From NCBI GenBank assembly GCA_937930305.1, contig CALGLE010000003.1, positions 124,001 to 188,000 of the forward strand: 64,000 nucleotides of DNA, in the 5' to 3' direction. The position numbers and the translations under genes were made by a program. Under the pieces are notes generated by a model. That model did not search any database, was not told the DNA's origin, and worked only from the letters and a program-made list of their open reading frames with translations. Position 1 is the stretch's first letter; each line of letters begins with the position of its first letter. Source of the DNA: an uncultured Granulosicoccaceae bacterium (GTDB lineage: Bacteria > Pseudomonadota > Gammaproteobacteria > Granulosicoccales > Granulosicoccaceae). This document shows positions 1 through 10,645 of the stretch, piece by piece.

Positions 1-8
1 TCACTCAT
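1..8 (-). CDS. Possible start of the next gene after rpsA (partial)
   Basis: An ATG on the minus strand at 8-6 follows a GAGGA-like ribosome-binding site and is cut by the window edge. In many gammaproteobacteria rpsA is followed by ihfB, but only the residues Met-Ser are visible, so the product cannot be named from sequence. This is inference from gene order. Confidence 0.25.
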
Positions 9-83
9 GGAAAAAATATCCTCATGGGCGATCCGACAGGCCTTCCTTGGCCGCTGTCAGGATTTTAATCGTTTGCAAAAGAC

Positions 84-1796
84 CTAAGCGTCGGCGTCGG
101 CGTCGTCGCTACCTTCAGCGCCACGATCTCCCAACTGTTCCTTCAACAGATCACCGAGAGTTCCGGCACTTGCAGGTTCACCTTGCGAGCTTGAGTAATC
201 ATTCATCGCTTCAGTTTCTTCTTCGTAGTCCTTCGCTTTAATCGAGAGACTCAACATGCGTGATTTACGGTCGGTGCCTGTGAATTTCGCTTCAACCGAA
301 TCACCTTCTTTAAAGTGATGGCGCACGTCTTCCACACGTTCACGTGAAATCTCACTGGCGCGAAGAACCCCTTCAACACCTTCACCTAAGTCGATAACCG
401 CATGCTTTGTGTCAACTTCGCGAACAGTACCTGTCACGATGCTGCCCTTCGGGTTGTCCGCAATGAATTGACCGAATGGGTCACGTTCGATTTGCTTAAC
501 ACCTAAGGAGATACGCTCACGCTCCGGATCAACTGCAAGAACCACCGCTTCCAGTTCATCACCTTTCTTGTAGTTATGAACGGCATTTTCGCCCGTGTCA
601 TTCCAAGACAAGTCAGATAAGTGAATGAGACCATCGATACCACCTTCTAGTCCAATAAAGATACCGAAATCGGTAATGGACTTGATGGTGCCCGACACTT
701 TGTCGCCCTTGTTGAATGATTCGCTGAATTCTTCCCATGGGTTCTGCTTGCATTGCTTTATGCCAAGAGAGATTCGACGACGTTCTTGATCGATGTCAAG
801 AATCATGACTTCAACTTCATCGCCTAAGGCAACGACTTTGTTCGGGTTAACGTTGCGATTAGTCCAATCCATTTCGGATACGTGAACCAAACCTTCAACG
901 CCTTCTTCGATTTCAACAAAGCAACCGTAGTCAGCAATGTTCGTTACCTTACCGAACAAGCGAGTGTTCTCAGGATATCGACGCGTGAGATCCACCCAAG
1001 GATCTTCGCCCAATTGCTTCAAGCCAAGCGATACGCGATTGCGCTCACGATCAAACTTCAATACTTTAACCTGCATTTCTTGGCCGACTTCAACCACCTC
1101 AGATGGGTGCTTCACTCGCTTCCAAGCCATATCAGTGATGTGTAAGAGACCGTCGATACCACCTAAATCCAAGAACGCACCGTAGTCAGTGAGGTTCTTG
1201 ACGATACCCATGATTTCTTGACCTTCTTGTAAGTTCTCAAGCAGCGCTTCACGTTCCGCGCTGTATTCGCTTTCAACTACGGCACGACGTGAAACCACCA
1301 CGTTGTTACGACGTTGATCGAGCTTGATAACTTTGAATTCCAGTTCCTTACCTTCTAAGTAGCTGGTGTCGCGCACGGGACGCACATCAACCAAAGAACC
1401 CGGTAAGAATGCACGAATGTCACAGACTTCAACCGTAAAGCCACCTTTAACTTTACCGGTGATGTTGCCTTTGATAATTTCATCATTGGCCTGCGCTTTC
1501 TCAAGGATTGTCCAAGAGCGTGCACGACGTGCTTTTTCGTGTGAGAGTTTTGTTTCACCGAAGCCGTCCTCGATAGAATCAAGAGCTACTTCGACCGTGT
1601 CGCCTATGCCGATGTTGATTTCACCGTTTTCGGAGGCGAATTCTTCAATCGGAACAGCGCCTTCCGATTTCAGTCCGGCATTAACTATGACATAGCTGCC
1701 GGTTACATCAATAACGGTTCCCAATAGTATGGAACCAGTTTTCATTTCTGTGTTGGAGATACTCTCTTCAAAGAGTTCCGCGAAAGATTCAGACAT
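84..1796 (-). CDS. rpsA: 30S ribosomal protein S1
   Basis: The 570-residue protein has six S1 RNA-binding repeats at roughly residues 19-88, 105-170, 192-260, 277-347, 364-434 and 451-520. Repeats 3-6 carry the clear form (for example [18 protein letters not shown] and [19 protein letters not shown]). S1 helps the 30S subunit bind and unfold mRNA leaders. The last 50 residues include LGDLLKEQL and end in an Asp/Ala-rich tail. No strong Shine-Dalgarno precedes the ATG at 1796, which fits the family's known autogenous translational control, though that is not shown here. The gene lies 160 bp downstream of cmk, so it may have its own promoter. Confidence 0.97.
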   Translation of the reverse strand: MSESFAELFEESISNTEMKTGSILLGTVIDVTGSYVIVNAGLKSEGAVPIEEFASENGEINIGIGDTVEVALDSIEDGFGETKLSHEKARRARSWTILEKAQANDEIIKGNITGKVKGGFTVEVCDIRAFLPGSLVDVRPVRDTSYLEGKELEFKVIKLDQRRNNVVVSRRAVVESEYSAEREALLENLQEGQEIMGIVKNLTDYGAFLDLGGIDGLLHITDMAWKRVKHPSEVVEVGQEMQVKVLKFDRERNRVSLGLKQLGEDPWVDLTRRYPENTRLFGKVTNIADYGCFVEIEEGVEGLVHVSEMDWTNRNVNPNKVVALGDEVEVMILDIDQERRRISLGIKQCKQNPWEEFSESFNKGDKVSGTIKSITDFGIFIGLEGGIDGLIHLSDLSWNDTGENAVHNYKKGDELEAVVLAVDPERERISLGVKQIERDPFGQFIADNPKGSIVTGTVREVDTKHAVIDLGEGVEGVLRASEISRERVEDVRHHFKEGDSVEAKFTGTDRKSRMLSLSIKAKDYEEETEAMNDYSSSQGEPASAGTLGDLLKEQLGDRGAEGSDDADADA

Positions 1797-1956
1797 TAAG
1801 TTGTTGACCTAGGGGGGAGTTACAGTCACAAGGTTCAAATCCGCTGAGCCAAGTGGTTTTGATTAAAAACCATCGCATCCAGCAATGGCGAGTAAGAATT
1901 ACTTGTTCATTCACACGTTCTTTCGAACAGTGCCATGCAAGAGTTAGCCCGATGGC

Positions 1957-2646
1957 TTAGCTCTCGCTTTTAGCTCGCGTTGACCACTCCTGAACAATGC
2001 GTTCGACCACTTCATCAATGGATAATGCGCTTGATTCAATGGAGATTGCATCGTCAGCGGGGACAAGGGGTGAATGAGTTCGAGACGCATCCCGGGTATC
2101 ACGCTCACCTATCTCACGAGCTAAGTCGGCTATACTAGCCTTAATTCCCTTGTCTTTCAACTGCTTAGCCCTTCTTATGGCCCTTTCCTGCGGGGACGCA
2201 GTGAGAAAAACCTTCAGTTGCGCGTCAGGAAACACCACCGTTCCCATATCGCGCCCGTCCGCAACCAACCCAGGAGACCGGCGAAACGCCCTTTGTTCAT
2301 CCAGTACAGCCGCTCTGACACCCGGCATAACGGCCACTTTTGAAGCGGCATTGCCGGTTTGTTCAGTACGAATCTGCAACGACACATCTTCCTCGCCCAG
2401 TAAGGCTGCCACCCCGTCTGGACCTTTAGGCTCAAATGACGCCCGCATCGTGGAGAAAGTCGCTAACACCGAGGCTTCGTCGTTCAAATCAGCGTTGTTT
2501 CGCAGGGCGTGTAGCGCCGCCACCCGATACACCGCGCCACTGTCGAGCAAATGAAAATTGAGTTGTAAAGCGACCGCCGCTGCCGCTGTGCCCTTCCCCG
2601 CACCCGATGGGCCATCAATCGTAATGACGGGGATAGCCACGCTCAC
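1957..2646 (-). CDS. cmk: Cytidylate kinase
   Basis: CMP/dCMP kinase of pyrimidine nucleotide salvage. The P-loop GPSGAGKGT lies near the N-terminus after VITID, followed by DSGAVYRVAALHAL and the substrate-binding DGRDMGTVVFPDAQLKVFL and SPQERAIRR. The reading frame is open back to 2760, but everything above 2646 lies inside aroA and reads unlike the family. I chose the GTG at 2646, which overlaps the aroA stop as TAGTG and gives 229 residues, about the usual length. A second GTG at 2640 is possible. Overlap with aroA implies translational coupling. Confidence 0.95.
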   Translation of the reverse strand: MSVAIPVITIDGPSGAGKGTAAAAVALQLNFHLLDSGAVYRVAALHALRNNADLNDEASVLATFSTMRASFEPKGPDGVAALLGEEDVSLQIRTEQTGNAASKVAVMPGVRAAVLDEQRAFRRSPGLVADGRDMGTVVFPDAQLKVFLTASPQERAIRRAKQLKDKGIKASIADLAREIGERDTRDASRTHSPLVPADDAISIESSALSIDEVVERIVQEWSTRAKSES

Positions 2647-4013
2647 TAGCTCGTGCCCTGGGTCTTGCCTTGTGCAGCGCTTTGAGTAGAAGTCACCCGC
2701 AAACCCGCGGCTGACGCGATTCCGGCGTAGTTTGGAAATGAGGTATTCACATTCTCGCAATCGATGATGGTAATCGTTCCAGTCGCGCGTAGCGCAGCCA
2801 TCGAAAACGCCATAGCCGTGCGGTGGTCGCCAACACTGTCTACCGTGCCACCTTGGATGGGCCCACCTACAATTCGAGCACCATCGTCCGTTGCAACAAT
2901 GTCCACGCCCAGTATTTTCAAACCATCCGCCATGACAGCAATTCGATCCGTTTCCTTCACTCGAAGCTCTTCAGCGCCCGTCACCACCGTGGTACCCGTC
3001 GCGCAAGCTGCGGCCACAAAAATGGCCGGAAATTCATCTATGGCCAGCGACACTAGAGATTCTGGCACTTCAATGCCTTTTAATTGAGTCCCGGTGACTA
3101 ACAGATCAGCCACCGGCTCACCACCGGTTTCACGCGAATTCTGAATTTGAATATCGGCGCCCATAAGACGCAGAATATCAATCACCCCAGTGCGGGTTGG
3201 ATTGATACCTACATTCTCCAGAACTAACGAAGACCCTGGCGTCATGGCAGCACCCACCAGGAAAAACGCACTGGATGAGATATCACCTGGCACATCAATG
3301 CGAGTGCCCTGCAAGGTTTGCCCACCTTTTATCGCAGCGGTTAAATGACCCGTTTCAACCTCAACTCCAAAGCCTTGCAACATACGTTCGGTGTGATCAC
3401 GAGTGATGTCAGGCTCAGTAACCCGTGTAGTGCCGCGAGCGTGAAGCCCAGCTAATAACACTGCAGATTTGACCTGTGCACTGGCCATGGGACAAACGTA
3501 ATCAATCGCGCTTAAGGGTTGATCCGCAGAAATTCTTAACGGTGGCGTCCCCCCTTCTTCAGCACGAATTAACGCACCCATTTGTGCTAGGGGGTCGGTA
3601 ATACGACGCATTGGCCGCACGCTGAGCGATGCGTCCCCAGTGAGGGTCGCTGGCAAGCCAATGCCGGCTAATAGGCCTGTCATTAAACGCATGCCAGTGC
3701 CAGAGTTTCCCAAATCAATCGCCTGGGGTGCTGGCGTTAAAGCGTGTGTGCCTTGACCGTGAATGGTGACCTGACCGCCAGTGGATCGTTCGATGCGAAC
3801 GCCCATCGCCTCAAACGCATCCAATGTTCTAAGACAATCTTCACCTTCCAGAAACCCACTAATTTCGGTGGTGCCTTCGGCTATGCCACCAAACATAATG
3901 GATCGATGGGACATCGATTTGTCCCCCGGCACCTTCACTGTGCCTTCAAGCTTACCGCCATGCGCTACGTTAAAAATTAGTTGTGGTTCGCCACTGCCCT
4001 GTCGTGTGCTCAT
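2646..4013 (-). CDS. aroA: 3-phosphoshikimate 1-carboxyvinyltransferase (EPSP synthase)
   Basis: Shikimate-pathway enzyme joining PEP to shikimate-3-phosphate; 455 residues. Visible motifs are GDKSMSHRSIMFG (substrate-binding Lys/Ser/Arg), DLGNSGTGMRLMTGL, SLSVRPMRRITDPLAQMGA, the catalytic-Asp segment AIDEFPAIFVAA and KETDRIAVM. The RPM-R-(I/V) and SGT-MRLM patterns resemble the Pseudomonas/Bacillus branch more than E. coli AroA. The start overlaps the tyrA stop as ATGA. In Pseudomonas these two genes are fused; here they are separate but overlapping. Confidence 0.96.
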   Translation of the reverse strand: MSTRQGSGEPQLIFNVAHGGKLEGTVKVPGDKSMSHRSIMFGGIAEGTTEISGFLEGEDCLRTLDAFEAMGVRIERSTGGQVTIHGQGTHALTPAPQAIDLGNSGTGMRLMTGLLAGIGLPATLTGDASLSVRPMRRITDPLAQMGALIRAEEGGTPPLRISADQPLSAIDYVCPMASAQVKSAVLLAGLHARGTTRVTEPDITRDHTERMLQGFGVEVETGHLTAAIKGGQTLQGTRIDVPGDISSSAFFLVGAAMTPGSSLVLENVGINPTRTGVIDILRLMGADIQIQNSRETGGEPVADLLVTGTQLKGIEVPESLVSLAIDEFPAIFVAAACATGTTVVTGAEELRVKETDRIAVMADGLKILGVDIVATDDGARIVGGPIQGGTVDSVGDHRTAMAFSMAALRATGTITIIDCENVNTSFPNYAGIASAAGLRVTSTQSAAQGKTQGTS

Positions 4014-4867
4014 GATTGAACGTCGTTGTATTGGTTGCGCGCAACTCGTGCCCGCTCAAAGGTGCTTTCCAGTGTATCGCCATCACCTGTTTCTATGGCG
4101 GACCGAATGTGCTGAAGGTGCTGACTAAACAAATCCAGGGATTCTAAAATCGCTTTAGGGTTCGTGCGACAGATGTCACTCCACATCACCGGATCACTGG
4201 CCGCAACCCGGCTAAAATCCCGAAAACCACCGGCGGCATAACGAAAAATCTCTTCCGCCTCTTGCTGTTTTGCTAATGCATCAACTAAAGCGAATGCCAG
4301 CACATGAGGCACATGACTGGTGTGCGCCAACACCCGATCATGGTGGTCCACTGCCAAGGTCTCCACCACCGCACCGACTTGAGTCCATAAGCCTTCAACC
4401 GTTTTAACCGCTGTTGAACTGGATTCAGGCAAAGGCGTTAAAATGACCCGACGCTGTTGAAACAAGTCCACATCGGCAGCATCCATACCCGAGCGTTCGC
4501 GCCCTGCAATAGGATGTGCAGGAACAATGCGTGCCGGGTGAGACAAAACCGCTAAAGCTTCTTTAACAAAATACCCTTTCACACTGCCCACATCCGTCAC
4601 GATGGCTGAATCGGGTAAGGTGTCCGCCATGGCGTTCAACTGCGCGCGCATCGCCAACATGGGCACAGCCAACATCACCACATCGGCGTCAGTAACCGCG
4701 CTGGATAGATCGGTTGAATAGGCATGGACCAGTGATCTTGCCACCGCCTCTTTACCCGCCTCTGCACTGCGCACCACCGCCGTGAGTTGGCCTGTAAACC
4801 CTGCCTTTTGAATAGCGGCGGTAAATGATGCGCCAATGAGCCCAAGCCCGACAACGACTATGTGCAT
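4010..4867 (-). CDS. tyrA: Prephenate dehydrogenase (TyrA family)
   Basis: NAD(P)-dependent oxidative decarboxylation of prephenate (or arogenate) toward tyrosine; 285 residues. It begins with the Rossmann motif VVVGLGLIGASF, then VTDVGSVKG and the substrate-binding HPIAGRERSGMDAADVDLF, and a helical C-terminal dimerisation domain with LAHTSHVPHVLAFAL. There is no fused chorismate mutase or ACT domain. It lies 5 bp after pheA and overlaps aroA by 4 bp, inside an aromatic amino-acid operon. Whether prephenate or arogenate is preferred cannot be read from sequence. Confidence 0.92.
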   Translation of the reverse strand: MHIVVVGLGLIGASFTAAIQKAGFTGQLTAVVRSAEAGKEAVARSLVHAYSTDLSSAVTDADVVMLAVPMLAMRAQLNAMADTLPDSAIVTDVGSVKGYFVKEALAVLSHPARIVPAHPIAGRERSGMDAADVDLFQQRRVILTPLPESSSTAVKTVEGLWTQVGAVVETLAVDHHDRVLAHTSHVPHVLAFALVDALAKQQEAEEIFRYAAGGFRDFSRVAASDPVMWSDICRTNPKAILESLDLFSQHLQHIRSAIETGDGDTLESTFERARVARNQYNDVQS

Positions 4868-4872
4868 AGTGT

Positions 4873-6042
4873 TTACACTTTTGCTCGAGGGTAAGAACCT
4901 AGTACACGCACTAAGGGTGTTTCTTCTTTTAGTTGCTGCAACACATTGGCAAAGTGTTCATCTTGGCAATGACCGCTGACATCAATGAAGAACACGTAGT
5001 CCCACATTTGTGTGCGCGCAGGACGTGATTCGATGCGCGTCATGCTCACACCCGCGTCTTCAAACGGTTGCAACATGCGACGTAATCCGCCCGGCTTATT
5101 GGGTGCGCTGATTAACAGTGAAGTAGCATCATCTCCCGTAGGCGCCGGTTGATGTCGCCCCAACACAATAAAGCGTGTGGTGTTGTTGGCCGTATCTTCA
5201 ATGCCTTTTGCCATTAAATGCAGCCCATATCGATCAGCTGCAGATTCACTGGCAATAGCCGCAACCCCTGAATTCGCATCAGCTTGTTTGGCGAGTTGGG
5301 CTGCTGCTGCATTACTGGGCTCACTGACTAACTCAACACCTGGCAATTGCGCGTTTAGCCAATCTCGACACTGTGCCAAAGATTGAGGATGCGCATGCAC
5401 CGCACGAATATCGCTCGGTGATTCACATTGACTCATTAAACAATGCCGAATGCGTAAACGCACTTCTCCGCATATGTGCAGTTGACTGGTGACTAACAAA
5501 TCGTGCGTTTGGTTAACCGCCCCTTCAGTAGAATTTTCAATCGGTGCAACACCGTAATCCACCGAGCCATTTTCCACCGCAGCAAATATTTCAGCGAAAC
5601 TATCCACTGGAATCGCCTGCATAGCAGCACCAAATTGATGGTTAGCCGCATCGTGTGTGTAGGTACCTAAGGGGCCTAAGAAAGCGACTTTAACCGGCGC
5701 TAACTGTCCTCGGCAAAGGGCATCAATATCACGAAAAACAGATTCGGTGGCCGTGCGAGTATCAAATTCACGCTGTTCAGATAAGGCCGCATGATACTGA
5801 ACACGTGTGGCTTTCGCCGTCGCCAACACATCCGTTATGCGTTGCGTAGCCTGCGATGCTAAGTCAGTCACGGATCCGGCTGTCGCATCCGAATCTTCAG
5901 CCGGCTTGGCAGCCGATGAACGAGCTAGCCAAGCGGCACGTAATTGCAACTGTTCTAAGATGCTTTGATCAATCGCTGCTAATGCATCGCTAATCTCAGC
6001 ATCGCTGACCTCAATGGACTCGTCCGGCAGCCTAGGTGGCAT
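4873..6042 (-). CDS. pheA: P-protein: prephenate dehydratase with divergent chorismate mutase domain
   Basis: Phenylalanine-pathway enzyme. The prephenate dehydratase part (about residues 115-295) has [33 protein letters not shown] and the catalytic TTRFIVLG. The C-terminal ACT domain has [16 protein letters not shown] and the Phe-binding ESRPAR. The N-terminal AroQ-type chorismate mutase is hard to align: helix 1 is present ([23 protein letters not shown]), then comes an Ala/Ser/Thr-rich insertion of about 40 residues, and the usual P-RE motif is reduced to [10 protein letters not shown]. It overlaps the gyrA end; I took ATG 6042 rather than GTG 6045. Confidence 0.9.
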   Translation of the reverse strand: MPPRLPDESIEVSDAEISDALAAIDQSILEQLQLRAAWLARSSAAKPAEDSDATAGSVTDLASQATQRITDVLATAKATRVQYHAALSEQREFDTRTATESVFRDIDALCRGQLAPVKVAFLGPLGTYTHDAANHQFGAAMQAIPVDSFAEIFAAVENGSVDYGVAPIENSTEGAVNQTHDLLVTSQLHICGEVRLRIRHCLMSQCESPSDIRAVHAHPQSLAQCRDWLNAQLPGVELVSEPSNAAAAQLAKQADANSGVAAIASESAADRYGLHLMAKGIEDTANNTTRFIVLGRHQPAPTGDDATSLLISAPNKPGGLRRMLQPFEDAGVSMTRIESRPARTQMWDYVFFIDVSGHCQDEHFANVLQQLKEETPLVRVLGSYPRAKV

Positions 6043-8803
6043 CACCTGGCTCTTCAGAATCGCTCACATCATCTTGGGCTTCATCGTCACTATCCACGGA
6101 GTCAGCATCATCTGCAGAATCTGCCGCCGCATCACTGGCATTACTTGATGCATCGGCATCTGTGTCAGTTGCAGACTGGACATCAGCCGGTGTACCCGCA
6201 TCAGAAAGCGCATCTGCCTCACCACTTTCTTCGAATTCCACATCTTCACCGACCGACGCATCCGATTCATCGATAGCGGTAATCTCAACCAGCTTCTCAC
6301 CTTCGGTAGTGCGAATGAGTCGCACGCCTTGCGTGTTACGACCCAAGGATGACACCTCGGCCACCGAGGTACGAACCAAGGTCCCGCCATCGGTAATGAG
6401 CATAATTTGGTCGTCTTGACCCACTCTAACCGCGCCCACCACAGGGCCATTACGTTCGGACGTTTTGATGTCGATGACACCCATGCCACCGCGGCCTTTA
6501 GTCGGGTAATCACCCACTTTCGTGCGCTTGCCGTAGCCATTCTGTGTGGCGGTCAACACCTCAATCGCATCGCTGGATTCATCACCCGCAACAACGATTA
6601 AGCCAATGACGGCGTCTTCTTCTGGCATCTTGATGCCACGAACACCGGCCGCTGTTCGACCCATGGTACGAACTTTTTCTTCATTAAAGCGCATCGCACG
6701 GCCGCCACTGGATAACAGCATGACATCGCTGTTTCCATCAGTGAGTGCCACATCAATTAAGTAGTCATCCACCCGTAAATCAATCGCGATGATGCCGTTT
6801 GCCCGAGGACGTGAGAAGTCAGTCAGCGACGTTTTCTTTACCACCCCTTTACTGGTGGCAAAGAATACGAATTGATCATCGGTATATTCACGCACCGTGA
6901 GCACCGCATTAACGCGCTCGTTTTCTTCCAACGGTAACAAGTTCACTATCGGTCGCCCACGTGAACCCCGGCTGGCCACCGGCAATTCGTAGACACGCTT
7001 CCAATACACTTTACCCACGCTGGTGAAAAACAACACCGTATCGTGCATGCTGGCAACGAACAACTTATCGACGAAGTCCTCGTCTTTCATCGCCGTCGCA
7101 GACTTACCGCGACCACCGCGTTTTTGCGCGCGGTAATCGGATAACGGTTGCGCTTTGGCATAACCGCCGTGCGACAAGGTCACCACAACCGGCTCATCGG
7201 CTATTAAGTCTTCCACCGTCATTTCAGAATGATCGATTTGGATCTTAGTGCGGCGTTCATCACCGTACTGCTCAATCACATCCACCAGTTCTTGACGAAC
7301 CACCTGGCGTAAGCGTTCCGGATCCGTCAGGATTAATAAGTAGGCTTCAATTTTTTCCAAGATTTCGCGGTATTCCGCGATGATTTTGTCTTGCTCCAGG
7401 CCCGTTAATCGGTGCAAGCGTAAATCCAGAATGGCTTGAGCTTGAACTTCGGTGAGTTGATAACGACCATCCACCAAACCAAACGAGTCGTCCAAATCAT
7501 CCGGACGTGAGGCGGCTGCCCCCGCTCGTTCCAGCATATCGTTGACCACACCCGGTTCCCAGGTTTGCGCAACCAATTTACCTTTGGCTTCTGCCGACGT
7601 AGCCGATTCTTTTATCAGCTGAATGATGGGATCGATGTTGGCCAGCGCTACCGCCAAACCTTCCAAGACGTGCGCACGCTCGCGCGCTTTACGTAATAAA
7701 TAAACCGTGCGACGAGTAACCACTTCACGACGATGCCGAATAAAGCAGTGGAGTAATTCAGTTAACGGTAAGAGCTTCGGCTGCCCATCCACCAACGCAA
7801 CCGTGTTAATGCCAAACACCACTTGTAGCTGGGTTTGTTTGTACAGCTGGTTCAACATGATGTCACCAGACTCACCGCGTCGAAGCTCGATCACCACGCG
7901 CATGCCGTCTTTATCCGACTCGTCGCGTAGTTCTGAGATGCCTTCAATTTTTTTGTCTTTAACCAGCTCAGCAATTTTTTCGAGCAAACGCGCCTTGTTC
8001 ACCTGGTACGGCAGCTCGGTAACGATGATGGTGTCTTTGCTGGTTTTTTCGTTGTGCTCGACATTGGCCAAGGCACGAACATGAATTTTGCCACGCCCGG
8101 TACGGTAAGCCTCTTTGATGCCTCGAGCCCCATTGATGATGCCCGCGGTGGGAAAGTCAGGCCCGGGCAAATGCTCCATTAATTGTTCAACGGTGATGTC
8201 CGGTTGATCAATCATGGCGATCGTGGCGTTAACCACCTCGTTTAAATTGTGCGGTGGAATGTTGGTGGCCATGCCCACGGCAATACCGGAGGATCCATTG
8301 ACCAACAGATTCGGCACACGCGAAGGCAAGACTGCCGGTTCACTTTCAGACCCGTCATAGTTAGGCAGAAAATCAACCGTTTCCTGACCAATATCGGCCA
8401 AGAGTTCTTGTGCAATTTTTGCCATGCGCACTTCGGTGTATCGCATAGCCGCTGGCGGGTCCCCATCAACAGAACCGAAGTTACCCTGCCCGTCGATGAG
8501 CATGTAACGCATGCTGAATGGCTGAGCCATTCGCACCATGGAATCGTAAATAGCAGAATCGCCGTGTGGGTGATACTTACCCATCACATCCCCCACAATC
8601 CTGGCAGACTTGCGGTAGGCCTTGTTCCAGTCATACCCTTGCTCGTGCATGGCGTACAAAACACGGCGATGGACAGGCTTTAACCCGTCACGGACATCGG
8701 GCAAGGCACGCCCAACAATGACACTCATGGCGTAGCTGAGATACGACTCTCGCATCTCATCTTCGAGCGATATGGGAAGGATTTCCTTCGCGAAATCAGA
8801 CAT
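6032..8803 (-). CDS. gyrA: DNA gyrase subunit A
   Basis: Breakage-reunion subunit of gyrase; 923 residues. The N-terminus carries [26 protein letters not shown] in sense, the quinolone-resistance region reads [20 protein letters not shown] with the usual susceptible Ser and Asp, and the active Tyr lies in [10 protein letters not shown]. The GyrA box is QKRGGRGK, followed by six beta-pinwheel blades. The last roughly 75 residues are almost only Asp, Glu, Ser and Ala, longer than the acidic tail of E. coli GyrA. The gene has its own upstream region shared with divergent ubiG, and its end overlaps pheA. Confidence 0.98.
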   Translation of the reverse strand: MSDFAKEILPISLEDEMRESYLSYAMSVIVGRALPDVRDGLKPVHRRVLYAMHEQGYDWNKAYRKSARIVGDVMGKYHPHGDSAIYDSMVRMAQPFSMRYMLIDGQGNFGSVDGDPPAAMRYTEVRMAKIAQELLADIGQETVDFLPNYDGSESEPAVLPSRVPNLLVNGSSGIAVGMATNIPPHNLNEVVNATIAMIDQPDITVEQLMEHLPGPDFPTAGIINGARGIKEAYRTGRGKIHVRALANVEHNEKTSKDTIIVTELPYQVNKARLLEKIAELVKDKKIEGISELRDESDKDGMRVVIELRRGESGDIMLNQLYKQTQLQVVFGINTVALVDGQPKLLPLTELLHCFIRHRREVVTRRTVYLLRKARERAHVLEGLAVALANIDPIIQLIKESATSAEAKGKLVAQTWEPGVVNDMLERAGAAASRPDDLDDSFGLVDGRYQLTEVQAQAILDLRLHRLTGLEQDKIIAEYREILEKIEAYLLILTDPERLRQVVRQELVDVIEQYGDERRTKIQIDHSEMTVEDLIADEPVVVTLSHGGYAKAQPLSDYRAQKRGGRGKSATAMKDEDFVDKLFVASMHDTVLFFTSVGKVYWKRVYELPVASRGSRGRPIVNLLPLEENERVNAVLTVREYTDDQFVFFATSKGVVKKTSLTDFSRPRANGIIAIDLRVDDYLIDVALTDGNSDVMLLSSGGRAMRFNEEKVRTMGRTAAGVRGIKMPEEDAVIGLIVVAGDESSDAIEVLTATQNGYGKRTKVGDYPTKGRGGMGVIDIKTSERNGPVVGAVRVGQDDQIMLITDGGTLVRTSVAEVSSLGRNTQGVRLIRTTEGEKLVEITAIDESDASVGEDVEFEESGEADALSDAGTPADVQSATDTDADASSNASDAAADSADDADSVDSDDEAQDDVSDSEEPGDAT

Positions 8804-8918
8804 AGTAAACGCTGGACCGAATCAAGGTGCTGAGCACATTATTTATATGTGCACACTTAAGCCTGTAATCTTAACATGAATGCCCCAATAAACCCCCGAT
8901 TTAAGCCCTGGAGAACCC

Positions 8919-9662
8919 ATGAATTCAAGTGCTGAACAGGCCAACGAGAGCCCAGCCTCAAAAGCCTCAGCCAACGCCGATCCCGCCGAGCTAAAGAAGT
9001 TCTCAGATTTGGCCAGTCGTTGGTGGGATGCAACCAGTGAATTCAAGCCCCTACACGACATCAACCCGTTGCGTGTTGGCTGGGTGAACGAACACGCCCC
9101 GCTAGATGGGCAACGGGTATTGGATGTGGGTTGTGGGGGCGGAATTTTGTCTGAAGCCATGGCAAAACATGGGGCAACCGTAACAGGCATCGACTTATCT
9201 GAACCCGCCATCTCTGTCGCCCGCCTGCACGCCTTAGACAGCGAAGTGAATGTGGACTACGAATGCATTGCCGCCGAAGACTACGCGGCCGACAACGCCG
9301 GAGAATTTGACGTCGTCACCTGTTTGGAATTGCTTGAGCACGTACCCGACCCCGCCTCAACCGTCGCCGCTTGCGCAGCTTTGGTGAAACCCGGTGGCCA
9401 AGTCTTCTTCTCCACGTTGAACAGAAACCCTAAGTCTTGGCTTATGGCCATCGTTGGCGCTGAATACATTTTGCAATTGTTGCCTAAGGGCACACATGAT
9501 CATGCACGATTTATTAAACCTTCGGAACTCAATAACCACTGCCGACAAGCCGGATTGCAACTAAAAGACATCACCGGCATGACCTACAACCCCATCACGC
9601 GTCACTACAAGCTTTCCGCGGACATCGATGTGAACTACATGATTGCTTGCCAACAAGAATAA
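8919..9662 (+). CDS. ubiG: Ubiquinone biosynthesis O-methyltransferase UbiG
   Basis: SAM-dependent O-methyltransferase catalysing both O-methylations of ubiquinone; 247 residues. The N-terminal UbiG signature [20 protein letters not shown] and [11 protein letters not shown] is followed by the SAM-binding [15 protein letters not shown], the acidic loop [11 protein letters not shown] and the [11 protein letters not shown] motif. A GGAG site lies 8 bp before ATG 8919. The gene is divergent from gyrA, and a similar gyrA/ubiG pairing is common in gammaproteobacteria. Confidence 0.96.
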   Translation: MNSSAEQANESPASKASANADPAELKKFSDLASRWWDATSEFKPLHDINPLRVGWVNEHAPLDGQRVLDVGCGGGILSEAMAKHGATVTGIDLSEPAISVARLHALDSEVNVDYECIAAEDYAADNAGEFDVVTCLELLEHVPDPASTVAACAALVKPGGQVFFSTLNRNPKSWLMAIVGAEYILQLLPKGTHDHARFIKPSELNNHCRQAGLQLKDITGMTYNPITRHYKLSADIDVNYMIACQQE

Positions 9663-9665
9663 TCC

Positions 9666-10643
9666 GTGTCCAACAAACTGAATCAAACCCCTTTAGCCGA
9701 AACGATTGCTAAAGGACAAAACCAAGACGACCTGAACCCACCGTCCATGCACAACGCGGACGGAGTTCGTCAGCCGCGGGAAGGCTCCACCCTGCACTAC
9801 GCAACCCTGCGCATGGACACCCCTGCCCGAGAACGAGTGCTGTGTGTGTTCGAACTCACGCATGCCATCGCATCCACTTTAGTGGGTGTACAAGAGCCCG
9901 GTGTTGCACAGACCAAATTACAGTGGTGGACCGATGAAATTGAGCGTTTGGCCAGCAACGAACCCAGACACCCGACAACAAAACGTTGCGCACAATGGCT
10001 AGGCGGAAAGGCTTCAGCACACACTCAACTCACCTCGGTATTGGATGCGGCAACCGCAGCGCGTTTTGACGCCCCTGAAAACGATGACGATTGGCGCTCG
10101 GTTTTGCAACAGGACTATGCGGCACGTCTGCAGTTAATGCATGCTTCAGTGGCTCCAACCCAATTCCAAAGTCATGAGCCGGTGCAAACTGAAACCCATC
10201 CCGAAGCAGCGGATGTTAGCGATCTAGCCATGGCTGTTGCGTGGATGGAAATTTTACGCACCTTGCCGCAGCGCATTCATCACGATCAAATTAATTTGCC
10301 ACCCTCACTTTACCAACAGTTTGAAATGACTCGAACCCTTGTGCAAACGAATTTGCGCGTTGAAGGACGGCAGGAGACAGGCCTGGATGCTGCAACTCAA
10401 GATCGTATCAACCAATGGATTCATGCTGGAGTTACAGATGCCTTATCCGCCGTGGATGCTGCCATTGCAACCAATGCCCACCTGCAATTGCGTTCTAACG
10501 TTAACACCCGTGCCCTATCATCTTGGCTACACCTAAGACGCGCACAGCTTCTACTTTGGCAACAACAAAAACCCAACTTACTTACCGAATCCGTCACGCT
10601 GACCCCGTTAAGGAAATGGTTTATCGCGTTTAAACAGCGCTAA
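9666..10643 (+). CDS. Squalene/phytoene synthase-family protein
   Basis: The central segment ERVLCVFELTHAIASTL, AQTKLQWWTDEIERLASNEP and the following HP match the squalene/phytoene synthase fold (trans-isoprenyl synthase class) in its NDUFAF6-like branch. I see no Asp-rich DxxxD pair where the first catalytic motif should be, so a non-catalytic or altered role is likely. Eukaryotic NDUFAF6 is a complex I assembly factor; a parallel here is only inference. It starts with GTG 3 bp after ubiG and probably shares its transcript. An internal ATG at 9748 is an alternative start. The C-terminal half is poorly conserved to my eye. Confidence 0.55.
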   Translation: MSNKLNQTPLAETIAKGQNQDDLNPPSMHNADGVRQPREGSTLHYATLRMDTPARERVLCVFELTHAIASTLVGVQEPGVAQTKLQWWTDEIERLASNEPRHPTTKRCAQWLGGKASAHTQLTSVLDAATAARFDAPENDDDWRSVLQQDYAARLQLMHASVAPTQFQSHEPVQTETHPEAADVSDLAMAVAWMEILRTLPQRIHHDQINLPPSLYQQFEMTRTLVQTNLRVEGRQETGLDAATQDRINQWIHAGVTDALSAVDAAIATNAHLQLRSNVNTRALSSWLHLRRAQLLLWQQQKPNLLTESVTLTPLRKWFIAFKQR

Positions 10644-10645
10644 CC

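Noticed and set aside
35..58. Hairpin GACAG...CTGTC as the rpsA terminator
   Set aside because: The stem is bulged and the T-run on the minus strand lies about 18 bp further on; not convincing as an intrinsic terminator.
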